Assembly (NCBI GenBank): GCA_019722365.1
Contig: JADFUC010000595.1
Coordinates: forward strand, 1-64,000
From: Lithospermum erythrorhizon
Lineage: Eukaryota > Streptophyta > Magnoliopsida > Boraginales > Boraginaceae
DNA length: 64,000 nt
Reading direction: 5' to 3'
Shown one piece after another: positions 32,989 to 44,799 of the stretch. The translations under genes and the position numbers were made by a program. Every line of letters begins with the position of its first letter. The first letter of the stretch is position 1. The notes under the pieces were generated by a model, which made no database searches, was not told the DNA's origin, and saw nothing but the letters and a program-made list of their open reading frames with translations.

Positions 32989-34728
32989 CTCCTTCTTGCC
33001 CTTGGACGATTTATGATCTAGTATCAATGATTCCTTCGATACGTGATTTCAATGATCAGTATGGTAGATATGTGTCACCAATTTCTTCTTGTTCTCTTGG
33101 TAATAGACAAGTTAATGTGATATCCAACTCATAGTGGTGATGCACAAATTCACCCATAACTCTCCGGATCGAGAAATCCACGAAATATTCGGTTGTATGG
33201 AATCCCTATTGTACGAGTTTCTATTTATACTCTTGTAGTATACTCAAGATATGTCGTTATGATCCTCTGTTCTGAGAGGGCGTTTGACAATGTCAGTCAA
33301 AGTACATTGCTCAGTACCTATGAAATCTGTCACTAGTGCAGAATGCATGAATTCAACATAAGCTTTGTGAGAAACTTCTTGGAACCTGGATATTCTATCT
33401 TCCAAGTTAAATGGCGATCGTGGTCGATCTTTAAACTGACATTTGATGCTCATAAAACCATGTGATTGATTAGAGTATCTATACTCGTTTGATCGAAGAA
33501 AATGATCAACACAATCAAGCACATACTAGTCATTGGTATTGATTGTCAATGAACACCTGCCTAACTAGAGACGAAGGCAATCTTATTGTTTCTTAGCTTG
33601 TGAGAGGTTTTCTTGTTTGAATCACGTATCGAAATCTCTCGAGTAACATAGATTTCGGTGGAATCAAAAGAAGTTTGTCACTTATGCTTGAAGTGTATAT
33701 ATTTTATATACTCATCATTGTCCAGAATACTTGATGTGGTTGAATAACAGGAAGCTCAAATCCAAAATATTGTCATCTGATAGTTGTTTTATATCACGTT
33801 TAGAGCGAAAGACTAGATTCACATTGAAATCTGGCACCATAAGGATCAGAGAGAATATTGCTTCTTCTCAATAATAGCTTCACTCACTAGTGTGGTTGAT
33901 TAGCTGGTTGTCTAGTCTTGTGGTTCCTTGATTTCTCGAGCTATGTATATGTATCTTTGTGCATTGACTATTGAATGAAGTATCATTCTCTGAATACATA
34001 TTCAGATCAATGATGAGATCTTGATTTTGACTTGAGTAGTATAGGGGATAAATATCTTTTTATCCCCGACATCCGGTTAAACAACTTTAAGATCACTTTC
34101 ATTGGTGTTATAATCCAACTTGCTTCTTATTCCTGACATCTCAAGTTGTAATTGTACTGCATTTTACGTATTGCACGTAGTCATTTGTTGTGTTGTGGCA
34201 TTACTTTAACAAGATGCTACATGACTCACAGCTATTAGTTTACTTTGGTTCCAAGCGAGATCGGCGATCGTCTTTGTTAGTTTAAGAAATGCTTGATACA
34301 AATTAACCCTTTCATTTCATTCCTCTTAACTTTCCTCTTATACAACTTTATAATGTGGGAAAAAGTTATGCTCGCGAAAAGACTCTTTCTTTAAGGTATT
34401 GTGGATCGGTTAAATGGCTTATCGATATACGCATAGCTTCGACTTATTGAGTTCATTTAGTTGGATCTCTAAGGATTCGAGCCATCCATAGTCTTTTACA
34501 AAGAGCCATTACCTGATAATTTGTGTAGTTGTGTTATTCTCCCCATTATTAATATGTCTTTCACGCTTTCATACATATGCTAGGCGTCTCGGCCTTCTTG
34601 TCTATACAAGAATAATAGTTTCCATTAATGAATTCGAACTATTTGAATTTTCTGCATAACTTATGTACATGTCAACCATTAAATAACCGCTTCGTTAGCA
34701 GAAAAAAAATTTAAAAACTTTCGGTGGG
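32989..34728 (-). pseudogene. Copia 3' internal region with a relic ORF shared with a second copy
   Basis: The minus-strand frame 33522-33244 (92 codons) reads KAYVEFMHSALVTDFIGTEQ and further. The related copy at 63241-63360 gives, on the same strand, a broken but similar string with DFIG and a downstream ED. Synteny of both stretches beside the LTR shows one element family. No pol motif was recognised, and no known domain fits. It could be an extra 3' ORF or a decayed pol end. Confidence 0.5.
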
Positions 34729-37290
34729 TGTGGGACCCGGTGATAGTATAAATAATTTCGATAATATTATTTTTGTGATTATTTGAGCCATGCATTTATA
34801 ATTTAGTAGTATTAGCCGGGGATAATTCGGAGTTAAGTTAAGATCGTTAAGTGGATTCGAATGCTTTCGATTAAGCGATTCGGGCACGAACTCACAATGC
34901 GGTTTTTTCGTGACTTAAAGGGCTAAGTTACCACCTTCGTCCTTATCTAGAAACAAAACACAAAAATATCTTCCTCCATCTTAGCTTTGGCGAGATTTAC
35001 ACCCGGCTTCCCCATGAATTTTTTCTTCCATTTCTACATTAGGTGTCGCTCGAACTTCAGATCGTTTGTAGAATATACGTTCTCCCAGTCATTCTCTTGA
35101 GTTAAGGTAGAAAGTTCAAGTCTTTTTGAAATTATTTCTTGGGTTTTGACATATTTGACTTTTTCATGAATTCAATTTATGATGCTCTTAGTTGGTTATG
35201 GGTTACGTGATGTATATAAGTGATGAATTCATGATTTAGAAGTCGTTTGAGGATGTTATGGTCGAGTTGACTTTCTAGGTTTTAGTTGACTTTTGGGGTG
35301 ATATTTTTATAAGACTTTAAATGTGGGGAGTTTTAGTGGGACCTTATTGTAAATTTGTGTGAGTTAAATCGGTGATTTAAAATTGATTAAAGCGAGTTAG
35401 GTTGAAAAATGTATTTTCAAGTTGAGATATAATTGATATTTTGGAGTATAGATTGTTAATTAGGGACTGTTGATTAACTAGAATGGCTTATAAGTTAATT
35501 TGTAATGATAAAGTAATAGGATGGAATTTTTAGGGGATAGATTTGGTTGTGTCGAGGGATTATAATTCGATAGTTTACCCGTCATGTTAGACCATTAGAA
35601 ATCATTCGATTAGAGTTGGTAATGTTTATACTAGAAACGTAATTCTTGGTATTAGTTCCACAGTATACTTACGGGTGTTGTTGAGCGCCGACCTCGAGGA
35701 AGGAGCGCGTTCGTTATCGCGTTCTTAGAGTGAGGACTTTTGTGATAACTAGTAGTAGAGGTGGGTACTTATCTCACGGGTGTTACTTTACGTACTTACT
35801 TTAGAATTATTGTGAACATGTTATTGTAGTGCGATTATGTAGGGAATGATATACATGTGGTGTTGTATGATTATGTGTGATTCATTTGTGTAGTCGCTGA
35901 TATGATTATGTGATTATATTACGTGGCGTTGAGGATTGTGAGGTAAGTAATAGCTTGAACTCCCAAACTTATATTTCGATTTGTGGCCTTGTCGACTTGT
36001 TGTATTCTGTGGCCTTGTGACATGTGTTGTGGCAGCAGCCGGCGGTGTGTTTGAGTTACGATTGTGAGATGTTTTAGTGTGTGCTCGGATATTATTTGGG
36101 AGTAGAGTAGATGGTTATTGAGGTGATGGTTAGAGTTATGTATGACTTGAGGTGACTTGAGTATTAGGATATGACCACAGGTGGGATGGTTATGGGTTAG
36201 GTGGCTCTTTAAGGCGTTGTTTATCGACTTTATACGTCGGTATAAAGAGAGTTGTTTATCGTTTTGCTCTGCGTCGATATAAGGCGTTGTGTATCGACTT
36301 TATACGTCGGTATAAGGCGTTGTTAATGTCGACTTTATACGTCGGTATAGGCGTTGTGTATCGACTTTATCACGTCGGTGTAAGGCGTTGTTTATCGACT
36401 TGCTTGCCGGTATAAGGCGTTGGATTGCTCCGACTTATGCCCGGTATAAGGCGTTTAATGATCGGCAGGTTGAGCTTATGTGCGTCGAGGGATTAGAATC
36501 GAGGATATCTAGTTGATGAGTGATTGATGACTAGAGTATAGTTTTGTTGGGTCCTATGTATTTGTAATTTCATGTGGTTTGGTGTGATTTTTATTCGGTG
36601 AGTTGTATTCGTTATTTGAGACCTATATTCTATGATGTTATGCCATGTGATGTATAAATTTTCTTTATGATATAAATATGGCTTTGGTAGGAAGTAGTCC
36701 AGTTATATATCTATATATATGCGCGTATTTGACTCTATGTTAATTTGTATGTAAGTGGCGTATGGTTTAAGTTTCACCGGTGTTAAGTTTCACTAAACCG
36801 CGGCTTACGGCCACTTTTAGTTTTGGGCGGCATTTTCGTTTATGCGGAGTTGTGAGCTAGTTGAGCAGGAGGCATTTGAAGAGGCATTTCAGGGGCTAGG
36901 TGAGCATCGAATTTGGCAAAGGATCCTCAGCGATCCCGATTATTATGTTGTCAATTGTTTTTGATTGTTGTGCTGTTTTCAAACTTGTAGCAATGGCAGT
37001 TGTCATTTGTATTGATGCGGTACTTATTCTCTTTTGTAGCCCATTACTATTTATTTGGGATATGTTGTATATATATGGAGTTGGTTGGTTAGATATCACA
37101 CGATGGATTGTAAATTTTAAGCGCGTTATTTTGAAAATATTATATGTAATCATGTTTTGAAGGAAGCAGTAGTTTTAAGCCAGGTAATCATTGAAGTTTT
37201 TGGTGATTACAGTGTTCGGATTATAATGACTCTGCTTCAGGCGGCCGACTGGGCGAATGGACCCATTGCAGATCCGGATGTTCTAAAACA
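34729..37290 (+). mobile_element. Long Ty3/gypsy LTR (Del/Tekay-like), possibly solo
   Basis: Begins tgtgggacccggtgatag, reminiscent of the TGTAACACCC start of Tekay-type LTRs, and contains ttatctcacgggtgtt at 35769-35784 as in the first kilobase of the window. No coding frame with a known domain was found (36900-37160 is open but has no match I recognise). The right end is uncertain; ctaaaaca at 37283-37290 is only a candidate. No target duplication was confirmed. Confidence 0.5.
36210..36460 (+). repeat. 33-bp minisatellite inside the gypsy LTR
   Basis: About seven to eight degenerate units of taaggcgttgtttatcgact followed by ttatacgtcggta lie head to tail. Some carry small insertions (for example atcacg for atacg). 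Each unit holds a cgact...gtcg inverted pair, so every unit can fold into a small hairpin. Confidence 0.85.
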
Positions 37291-39780
37291 TTCATGATTA
37301 ATAAGAATTTCTCCAATACAAGAATCACCTTGAGTTGAATGAATTCTGTTTATTAGTCGAATACTGTAAACATGGACATTTCCACTCAATTAATCATTTG
37401 TGTTATAATAGTTATTTATTCCTTGATAAAATGGTTATCTTAGAGTAAATATGTTAGTATCCAAATCTATATTTGAAATATTTAAACTATCTCCGGATCC
37501 TAAATTATCATCATTATTGTCATGTTATATCCTTAAAAGCATCACCTTTTATTAGGATTACCATTGTAATAACAAGAAGTTCGGATTCAGTTCTTATAAT
37601 TTGTCAACTGTTTGACTTGGGTAAAAGTTTATAGATTTTAGACAATTATTAGCAGACAGTTTTATATCACATCTTAAGTGACTTTCTTGATGTTGATTAG
37701 TTGAATTATACACTTTTCAGTGTTCGAGCTAAGCCAAAGAGAATATGTAATCCTATATTATTAGATGAGTCTAGTTCATCTAGTAACATACGTCTTTAAC
37801 ATTTTTAGAAATTAAATGTTCTCTTAAACTTGACTCTCATCCATTTGAACTATTCAAAAGTAGCCTTGTGTATTTCTAAAATACGACGGTAAATTAGTAA
37901 AGATACGGTAGTTATGTTCTACTAGCATAGCGATAATGAGAGTGCTTTTATTTGACTATTGATCTCATAAATTTATTTATGACTCTAATAAATAGTTTGT
38001 TCTTAACATTTAATTTTAATTAATGATTGTCTAATTATGAATTCTAAGTAATATTCATGTAATCATACTTTCTACATATGAGTCCCAAAGATTCCGTCTT
38101 TATGATATTTCATTTATTGATTATATTTTTTATAATTTACTTATTGCCTTAGGATATTTTAGATTTCAAGTCCTTTTACTTGGATTCTTATGAGCATACA
38201 TGTGATGATGTTTTAAGTTGGTCAAACCAACATAATGGAGATGTAATATCGTTTGTAATTTTTATGTAGGGACTAATAATCAATTAACTTGAATTATTCT
38301 TAAAACATAAAAATAATTTATGTCCAAAACATAAATAAAGACATCATTCCTAATCAAAGCAGGAAGCTAACTCGACAATATGTGCAAAACATTAAATTAA
38401 GCCTAAACTTGATAAGTGGGTCTCTGGTCGGATGCTTAACATTCACTTATCAGGTTTGTTCATCTTGATCTTCTATTATGATCGTCCATTACATTCAAAA
38501 AATAGTACTACATCTGATGTCACCAAGCATTAATGTATCGAAGGTGAAATATCACGATTCATGCTCTGTGGTACCTTCAGGCTAATCGCTGATCAAATCA
38601 CGTCTCTTGCCAGATGGAAAGGTCTATTGGCAGACTTCCTCTGATGGCCAAAGTGGTTACTTTAAACATCCTTGTCATTTATCTGCTTCTGCTCCCCTTT
38701 GTTCATTCCCTTGCAAGTTTATAACCAAAATTGCGAGGGATGAAGCTTCGTTCAAGAAATTCTCTTATCATAGAGATTATCTCCTGACGAAACCAAAACT
38801 TCATAGTTTCTTATCCGTACCCGATAAGGAATTGGATAATTTGATGGGTAGTAATCATGATGATGTTTAACTCAATTTGGAGGTGGGATTCAGTACGGGT
38901 AACTCAATCAATCTAAATTATCTCGAGAACATGATTCTCTTGACTTCACGTTATCGAGGTGTGCAACATTTTGCTCTTAACCATTTCAACATTTCACGAA
39001 GGAGAGTGTCCGATGATGCTCCTTAGTGGACAACATAATGCACTTGACTTCGCATCAAATGCTCATCATTATCAGTCATGCTCCAAATAGATCTGAATCC
39101 TTTGGAGTACTTGGGGCTCATTAAGTATTACATACTCGATATTGGCATGGCGAGAACTATACTCAACCATTTTGACAATTCAATCAAAAGGCAGTCGTTT
39201 AGCATATATCTTTTCAGGTCATATTGAAAGATACTCATAGTGGGAAAAATGATTCATAACGGACTACAGCAGAAAATACATAAAACGAAACAACTAAGTC
39301 TATATGACTGTAGTATTCTATAAACACATAATAGGCCGATCATACTCGTGTTCTGATAAGCACTAAACACAAAATATACCAGGAACTCACATAACATAAG
39401 CGGACGGCGGCCTTTGGATCATATTCCGACTTAAGCTATGCAAGCAAGTGTCTGATCGCATAATTATGACCATCGCTTAACTCTTGGCGTTACTAAGTTC
39501 AACGGACCCATGTCTTCTATTAAATCATCGTTAAGTAGACGAATATCTTTGAGGCATTAGTTAGGAATGAATAGTGTAAGTTGGTCTCGAACAAATAACT
39601 TAGACTATTCTATCGAAATGGCGTCGGATGTGACCATCTGCGATACTAGCAGATCATTACACCTGGTAATACTATCCGAATTTACATTGGTATGACATTA
39701 CTTGCTTATTTATTAGGTGAGATCTTATATTTGTGTTTTCTCTGATCATGTCAAACTTATCAATCAAACAAGCAAAAGCA
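37291..39780. other. Unassigned decayed retrotransposon DNA
   Basis: Continues in style the copia-like sequence left of the gypsy LTR. The open frame 38607-38870 has no recognised domain. No LTR, purine tract or pol motif could be identified, so the assignment to the minus-strand copia body is only positional. Confidence 0.35.
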
Positions 39781-40740
39781 TATACCTCATTGCATCTCGA
39801 GAGAATTTAACACATTGTGTGGAAATCATGATATTATTATTAGTAGAAAATATTTCATAATTTGGATGATATCTTATAATTAGTATAACTAATTATGATT
39901 AATTATCCAAGTGTTATGTATTTCTATAAATTATAAAAACAATACACCTTCAGAGAGAAAATAATTATATACCATATTATACATATAATATAATAATATA
40001 TCATAAATTTTATGACATCCATCAAATATAATATATTATATCATGCATGATAAATAATCAATATTACATTCAACATACATTGCATGGATGAAGCATCAAG
40101 TAGGTACACATATTTCATATCAAGAATATTCATCAAAATGAAATAAACTATTTAATTTGTCTAAGTGTAAAATCACTAGTAATCTAATTCTAGTGTTTAT
40201 TTGATATTTTATATTAATAAGGTGTTGTTAATATCTAATATTAACAAATGTCAAATTAATATCTTATATTAAAATGTGATATTAATATCTAATATCAAAT
40301 ATGTCATATGTAATATTAATAACATGTTGAATTAATATATAATATTAAAATAATATTAGTAATTTCAAAAATACTATTTTACACTTTATGATTAATTCTA
40401 AATTATATTTATAATTTAAACTCTAATTATCTAATAATCAAAAAGTCTCGGAAATCTCATTAAATTAATTTCCAAAATCTAAATCATTAAATCATCAAAA
40501 TTAGAATTTAATTAGTTAATATCTATTAGCTTTAATTGATTTCAAGAAATAATTAAATTGAATCTGATCTAATTAAAACTAATTTTAATGTGGTTAAAAT
40601 AATTGATTAAAATAATTTACTATAAGAAATTAAATTAGTACAATTTAATTAATTTCTAATAAATCAATTTTAGCAAAAAATCCATCAAGTGAGTTTGAAT
40701 CAATCAAAACTTCGATTGACCCGTTAATAATTAAATTGAG
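39781..40740. other. Very AT-rich spacer
   Basis: Nearly 1 kb dominated by aatatta / taatatc words with many local inverted repeats around 39960-40060 and 40200-40380 (for example atctaatatta and its complements). No gene is seen. Together with the GC-rich segment to its right it mirrors the leader layout of the copia element at 8.4-10.5 kb. Confidence 0.5.
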
Positions 40741-41157
40741 CTATCAGTGGTGATAAGTGGACGGGATTCAAACGGCGAGAGAAACCTAACCCGCGGCAAG
40801 CCAGACCCAACCTTGAGAGCCGCCCAGCCTTACAAGCATACGTTGGACCCGGGGCTAAGCATTAATGGCCTGCACGTTAGAAATAGGTTCGAAGTGTTTG
40901 GTCGCCTGGTCATCCAAGTGTTTTTGCCCGCGTCGCTAGCGACCTCGCCGGCGGCGTGGCGGTATGCTAACGTGTCATGTCAGCGTCGTCGGTTGGCGTG
41001 GCGGCTATTATAAATGGCTGCCACAGCATTATCCGCGTGTCAGTCGACTAAATGTCCGGATCGGGTCGGGTTAGGTCCATCCGGGTTGCCCGAGTCAACT
41101 TCGGTTGACTTTTCGGACGGAGATGGCGTCATCGGTAGCGATGGCGGCGCCGCCTCG
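40741..41157 (-). other. GC-rich leader-like segment, abruptly joined to an LTR
   Basis: A GC-rich block in AT-rich surroundings, with cctcgccggcggcgtggcgg (40945-40964) and similar words. The plus-strand frame 40747-41013 is an effect of composition and shows no domain. It ends at 41157 where the truncated Sirevirus-like LTR begins, so the boundary is a rearrangement or insertion junction. Confidence 0.45.
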
Positions 41158-41924
41158 ACTTAGGAAGAATTGGGTTTGAGTGGGGTTTAAATGGTGTAAG
41201 ATTGAAGATCAAATGGTCAAAAAGAGGGCAAATTTCGGTCCCAATCGGCTCCTCGGTGGCCTCGAAGGCTGATAAAGGGGCCGATTTCCTTCCGGAAGGT
41301 TGGAGATCGGCCCTCTGACCCCGATTAAGGGGCGATTGAGTCACCCAGACAACTGACAATCCCGTTTAAAAAGCTTCGATTTCGGCCGTTACTAACTCCG
41401 ATTTTGAATATTTAAAAATCGTTGGAAAGCTCTTTTGAAACCCTTTAATAATATGATATCAAACCCAACCTCTATAAAAATTATAATTTTCAAAATATTT
41501 TCTTTTGAAAAAATATTCTTAAAAACTTTGAAACGGTTAAAACACTTTTTGTCAAGAATAATTTGAAAAATATCTCCCATATAAGAACTTCAACTTAAAT
41601 TATTCAAGAGACTTTAAACTATTATTGGAAGCTAACTTTTACCTTTGTAAGTGCTTTGCATCCATAGTATCATCGCTCGAGATCTTAAACCTTTCTTGGA
41701 TCCTCTTCTTTAATCAGATTTGACGTTCTTGTTGTTAACTTGAAGAGCTTGACCTCCCATCTGCGATAGTGCTTGTAACTGCTAAATAAATATATATCAC
41801 TTTGAAGTCCTCCATAAACATCTTTCTAACATGACTACATAAAAATACTTAATCACACATGTTAGATAGTAAATCAATATTTTAGTAATCATCAAAACCA
41901 AGAGTACGGACCCATAGTCCAACA
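41158..41924 (-). repeat. 5' LTR of the Sirevirus-like element, truncated
   Basis: Matches 28747-29488 in the same orientation and order. On the minus strand it begins TGTTGGACTATGGGTC at 41924, a proper LTR start, and breaks off at 41158, lacking the part equivalent to 27661-28746. Beyond 41924 the sequence is LINE coding DNA. Possible 5-bp flanks are atacc (41925-41929) and atata (27656-27660), which agree only partly. Confidence 0.75.
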
Positions 41925-42418
41925 ATACCCTCCATCCATATTTGATGTAGTTCACGTCCCTTTTCATCGAACATTATTGCATTCCGCTGTTTCTGGAGGA
42001 GCCACAGTGTACAAGCAATATCCCTTAAATATTCTAGTTGACCCTTCTATGTGAGCTGTTTTAATAGAAAGAGCCACCACAGCTTGAACGAGTGTCATGG
42101 TTGTTCTGTGGTCAAGAGGTTCTAAGGCGTGGCGAAACAAAACCTGCTAGAGAAAGGGCAAGTCAATAACACATGAACTAAGTCTTCATTTGAATTAGAA
42201 CATAGAACACAAACACGATCAATAAGCATCCCTTTCCGCACTAGCTTATCCTCGGTAGGTAAACTATTGTGTAAAACTCGCCAAATAAAGTTCCACACTA
42301 GTGGTAGAATCTGGAGACTCCACAATTTCGACCAAAGTTCCCCCTCGCTATCTCGAGTACTACTCTCCCCTACAGGCTTGCTTCGAATGCCCCCATTTTT
42401 CATATCTTTGTATTTCAT
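41925..42418 (-). pseudogene. LINE-type zinc-binding region of reverse transcriptase (zf-RVT), split
   Basis: The minus-strand frame 42418-42122 reads LWSKLWSLQILPLVWNFIWR, then LPTEDKLVRKGML, CVLCSNSNEDLVHVLLTCPF: the W-x-W-R...LPT...C-x2-C-x-E/D-x2-H-x4-C pattern of the zf-RVT domain in plant LINEs. In a shifted frame it goes on to about 41930 with DIACTLWLLQKQRNAIMFDE, the usual linker to the RNase H domain. Exactly there the Sirevirus-like LTR starts. The RNase H part is found at 27273-27623. Confidence 0.85.
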
Positions 42419-43063
42419 ATATTATTAGTTTTAAAAAGATTTATATATCTCTTGTTATATTATACCAATAATAAGCAAAGTTAAATCTAAATTTTCCCTC
42501 CTTAAAATCTACACATATAGATCCTGCAAGATCTTGAAAAAGATAATAAGTGAAAATTGAAAAATCTACATAAAATCTAGTCATCGGTTCTATTTGGTTA
42601 TTTCAAAGACCAAACCTAAATCGATTTGGTTCTCTCCGATGCGAATTAGTCGGTTTATTTTAAGGTCGAGGATCTTGTGGATTGATCTTGAAATGCGATG
42701 CAGATAAAAGTCGGGATATTTTGTATGACTTATTCTCGAGCATGGGTGGCGCCTCTTTTGAGCTTTTTAGGTGAAATGATTTTACTTATTGACGCGACAT
42801 TCCCTTACTTCATTAATTTAAGTCAACGTCTTTTAGAACACAATTACAAGTTTAAAATTAGGTTTATTTAATGAAAACACCTAGTGCAACCTAAATTAAC
42901 TATAAGATGAATCAGAACCTATTATTTTCTCTTGACTTGAATTTAGTGCAGGCTCGAGTGAACCCTAATCCCAGGCAGTATAACCGTGTGACGGGTTGGG
43001 AAATTAATCAAATTAATAAATCCATAAAAATGAATTTTATTAATTAAATTTCCACTATCTACA
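42419..43063 (-). mobile_element. LTR-like block beside a gypsy polypurine tract
   Basis: AT-rich, non-coding. Its right edge on the minus strand begins TGTAGATAGTGG and is preceded by the purine-rich tract below, so it may be the 3' LTR of the minus-strand Tat/Ogre-like element to the right. The left edge and a matching second LTR were not found. The frame 42943-43134 has no recognised domain. Confidence 0.4.
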
Positions 43064-43080
43064 AATGCCCCCTCGAACTC
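43064..43080 (-). other. Candidate polypurine tract of a Tat/Ogre-like element
   Basis: The minus strand reads gagttcgagggggcatt and is followed by TGTAGATAG. A gaggggg(c)att sequence before the LTR is common in Tat-type elements by recall. Orientation agrees with the minus-strand gag relic at 52-53 kb. Confidence 0.45.
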
Positions 43081-44799
43081 GGGCACATACGTAGTAAGTG
43101 TCGGTGTTCGACTTCTGTCGGTTATAATGCTCATTTAGTATAGCTTAGGTTTTGGATTTTATCAGCTTCCTACCACTTGGGTCCTTGCATTCCGATGGAT
43201 CTTGCTACTTGGCTGTCGGGTATGTCATAGCACAGTTTAATTTCTAATTTAAGAAATTAGTTGTGATCCTGGATATGCTCCAACATGAATTTAGTAAAAT
43301 GTCGGGGTCTTAATTTTTTTTCTTTTCTTTATTAATTTCCGATTCCTCGGGGATGTGTGGAAATTAATTCTCATGGATTTAATTTTATCATGAATTTAAG
43401 TCACAATAAAATATATCAGATATTTTAATTTTATGCTAATATAGCAAAAATTAATCGATGGGTCTTCAATTTATCTCATGTGTTCGGGCTTTCTTGATTG
43501 CCAGGATGGCCTAGAACTTGAATTTGGTCTTTGGGTTGGACATGAGTTGGCCGAAAATTAGGCCTAGTGAACCTCGCTGATTTTGAAAATCATGTAGGAT
43601 AGGAGCTTCCATTTGTTTCGTCTTGTTGGACACTTCATGACTTGAGCCTAGTCTCTTTACTTAGACCCTTATGCATAAGGTTAGACTCATAAGTTGCAGA
43701 AAGAAAAGCAAAACTCTTCCTTCTTCTCCATAGTGTTGGCCGAAATCATCATCATTATTCCAAGGTGGGATTTTTTTTTTTTATATATGCTTGTGTAGTG
43801 AGAATATATAATCAAGCTTGAATATTTCTCCCTTCCTTCCTCATGATTTTCGAAACAAACAAGGTTCAAAACTATTTTTTTTCTTTTTTTTTTTTGAAAT
43901 TTTCGAACCTGGTATGGTTCAAAGCTATTTTGATGCTTTTCTTCGGGTTGGTCTTTGATAAATAATCGTTTGGTATTGCCAATTATCACTTTCAAAGTTC
44001 TGTCCCCTGTTAGGACTACCTCGGTTTCTCATCTATTTTTGATTCTTGTTTTGGTAAAGACTCCATTTTTTTCTTCAATCTTGCATGAATTTTGAACTGG
44101 GTAGATGATCTTGATGGCACCCAGGCCATAATATTTGAATTAGAGTTAAGGTATATAAAATTTGGTAGAAATCTCGTTTTTATGTATTTGGATTTCTTTA
44201 TTTTATTTTCATTTATTGGCTGATTGGAATGCTTTGAAATTTCAATTTGGAAATTCTTGTAGCTTTCAGCACTACCTGATTTTTCTTAATTTTATGAATT
44301 TTTAGATGCCTCTGATACATTTTCTGCTCTTTGTTACATTTTGTGGCGACTTGTAATTTGGAGGTCATATCTCCTCTCTCGTATCCTGGCGAGAACCACC
44401 CATGAGTTTCAAAGGTATTAAGTAAGCTGAATCTTGATGTATCGACTCCTTGGCAAATTAAGGCTTTAGATATTTGAATTACATGAAGTCTCACATGATT
44501 CGTATATGAATTTAATACTAAAACTATTTTGGTCATATCTCCTTGCTTTCGCTTGCACATTTTTTAATGTTTTTTTTTTTTATATAAATGGGTAGGAATT
44601 TAAACTCTCCATCTTCTGTCTTTTGGACTTTTCTGCGTTTGAGTTCATCTTCATATCCGATTCTGCTTTGGAACAGACTGTGTCCCCTTTTATACATATG
44701 CTTACTTTTTGCTTGTCTTCTTCCTTTGTTCATTAGGGTTGGGTAGTGGTGTCATGTACCCTCTGTGTCTATCCCTTTCTTCCCGGGGTGGGGATTGGT
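43081..44799. other. Decayed retrotransposon-derived DNA, no gene seen
   Basis: Several frames are open (43687-43995, 44213-44560 and 44533-44733 on the minus strand), but their products are composition-driven and show no known domain. A stretch at 43700-43760 (ttcttctccatagtgttggc then cgaaatcatcatc) resembles, in opposite orientation, 55440-55530. This suggests two inverted copies of one LTR-type sequence. Poly-T runs occur at 43770, 43880 and 44570. Confidence 0.4.

Noticed and set aside
36210..36460. Regular repeats resembling a CRISPR array
   Set aside because: Units are contiguous without unique spacers and lie in a plant LTR; they form a minisatellite.
36900..37160. Hydrophobic 86-residue frame as a small membrane protein
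   Set aside because: Both strands are open over the same stretch, and it lies inside an LTR-like region without other support.
40747..41013. GC-rich 88-codon plus-strand frame as a gene
   Set aside because: Composition-driven, no domain, no leader or intron signals, and it lies within a retrotransposon nest.
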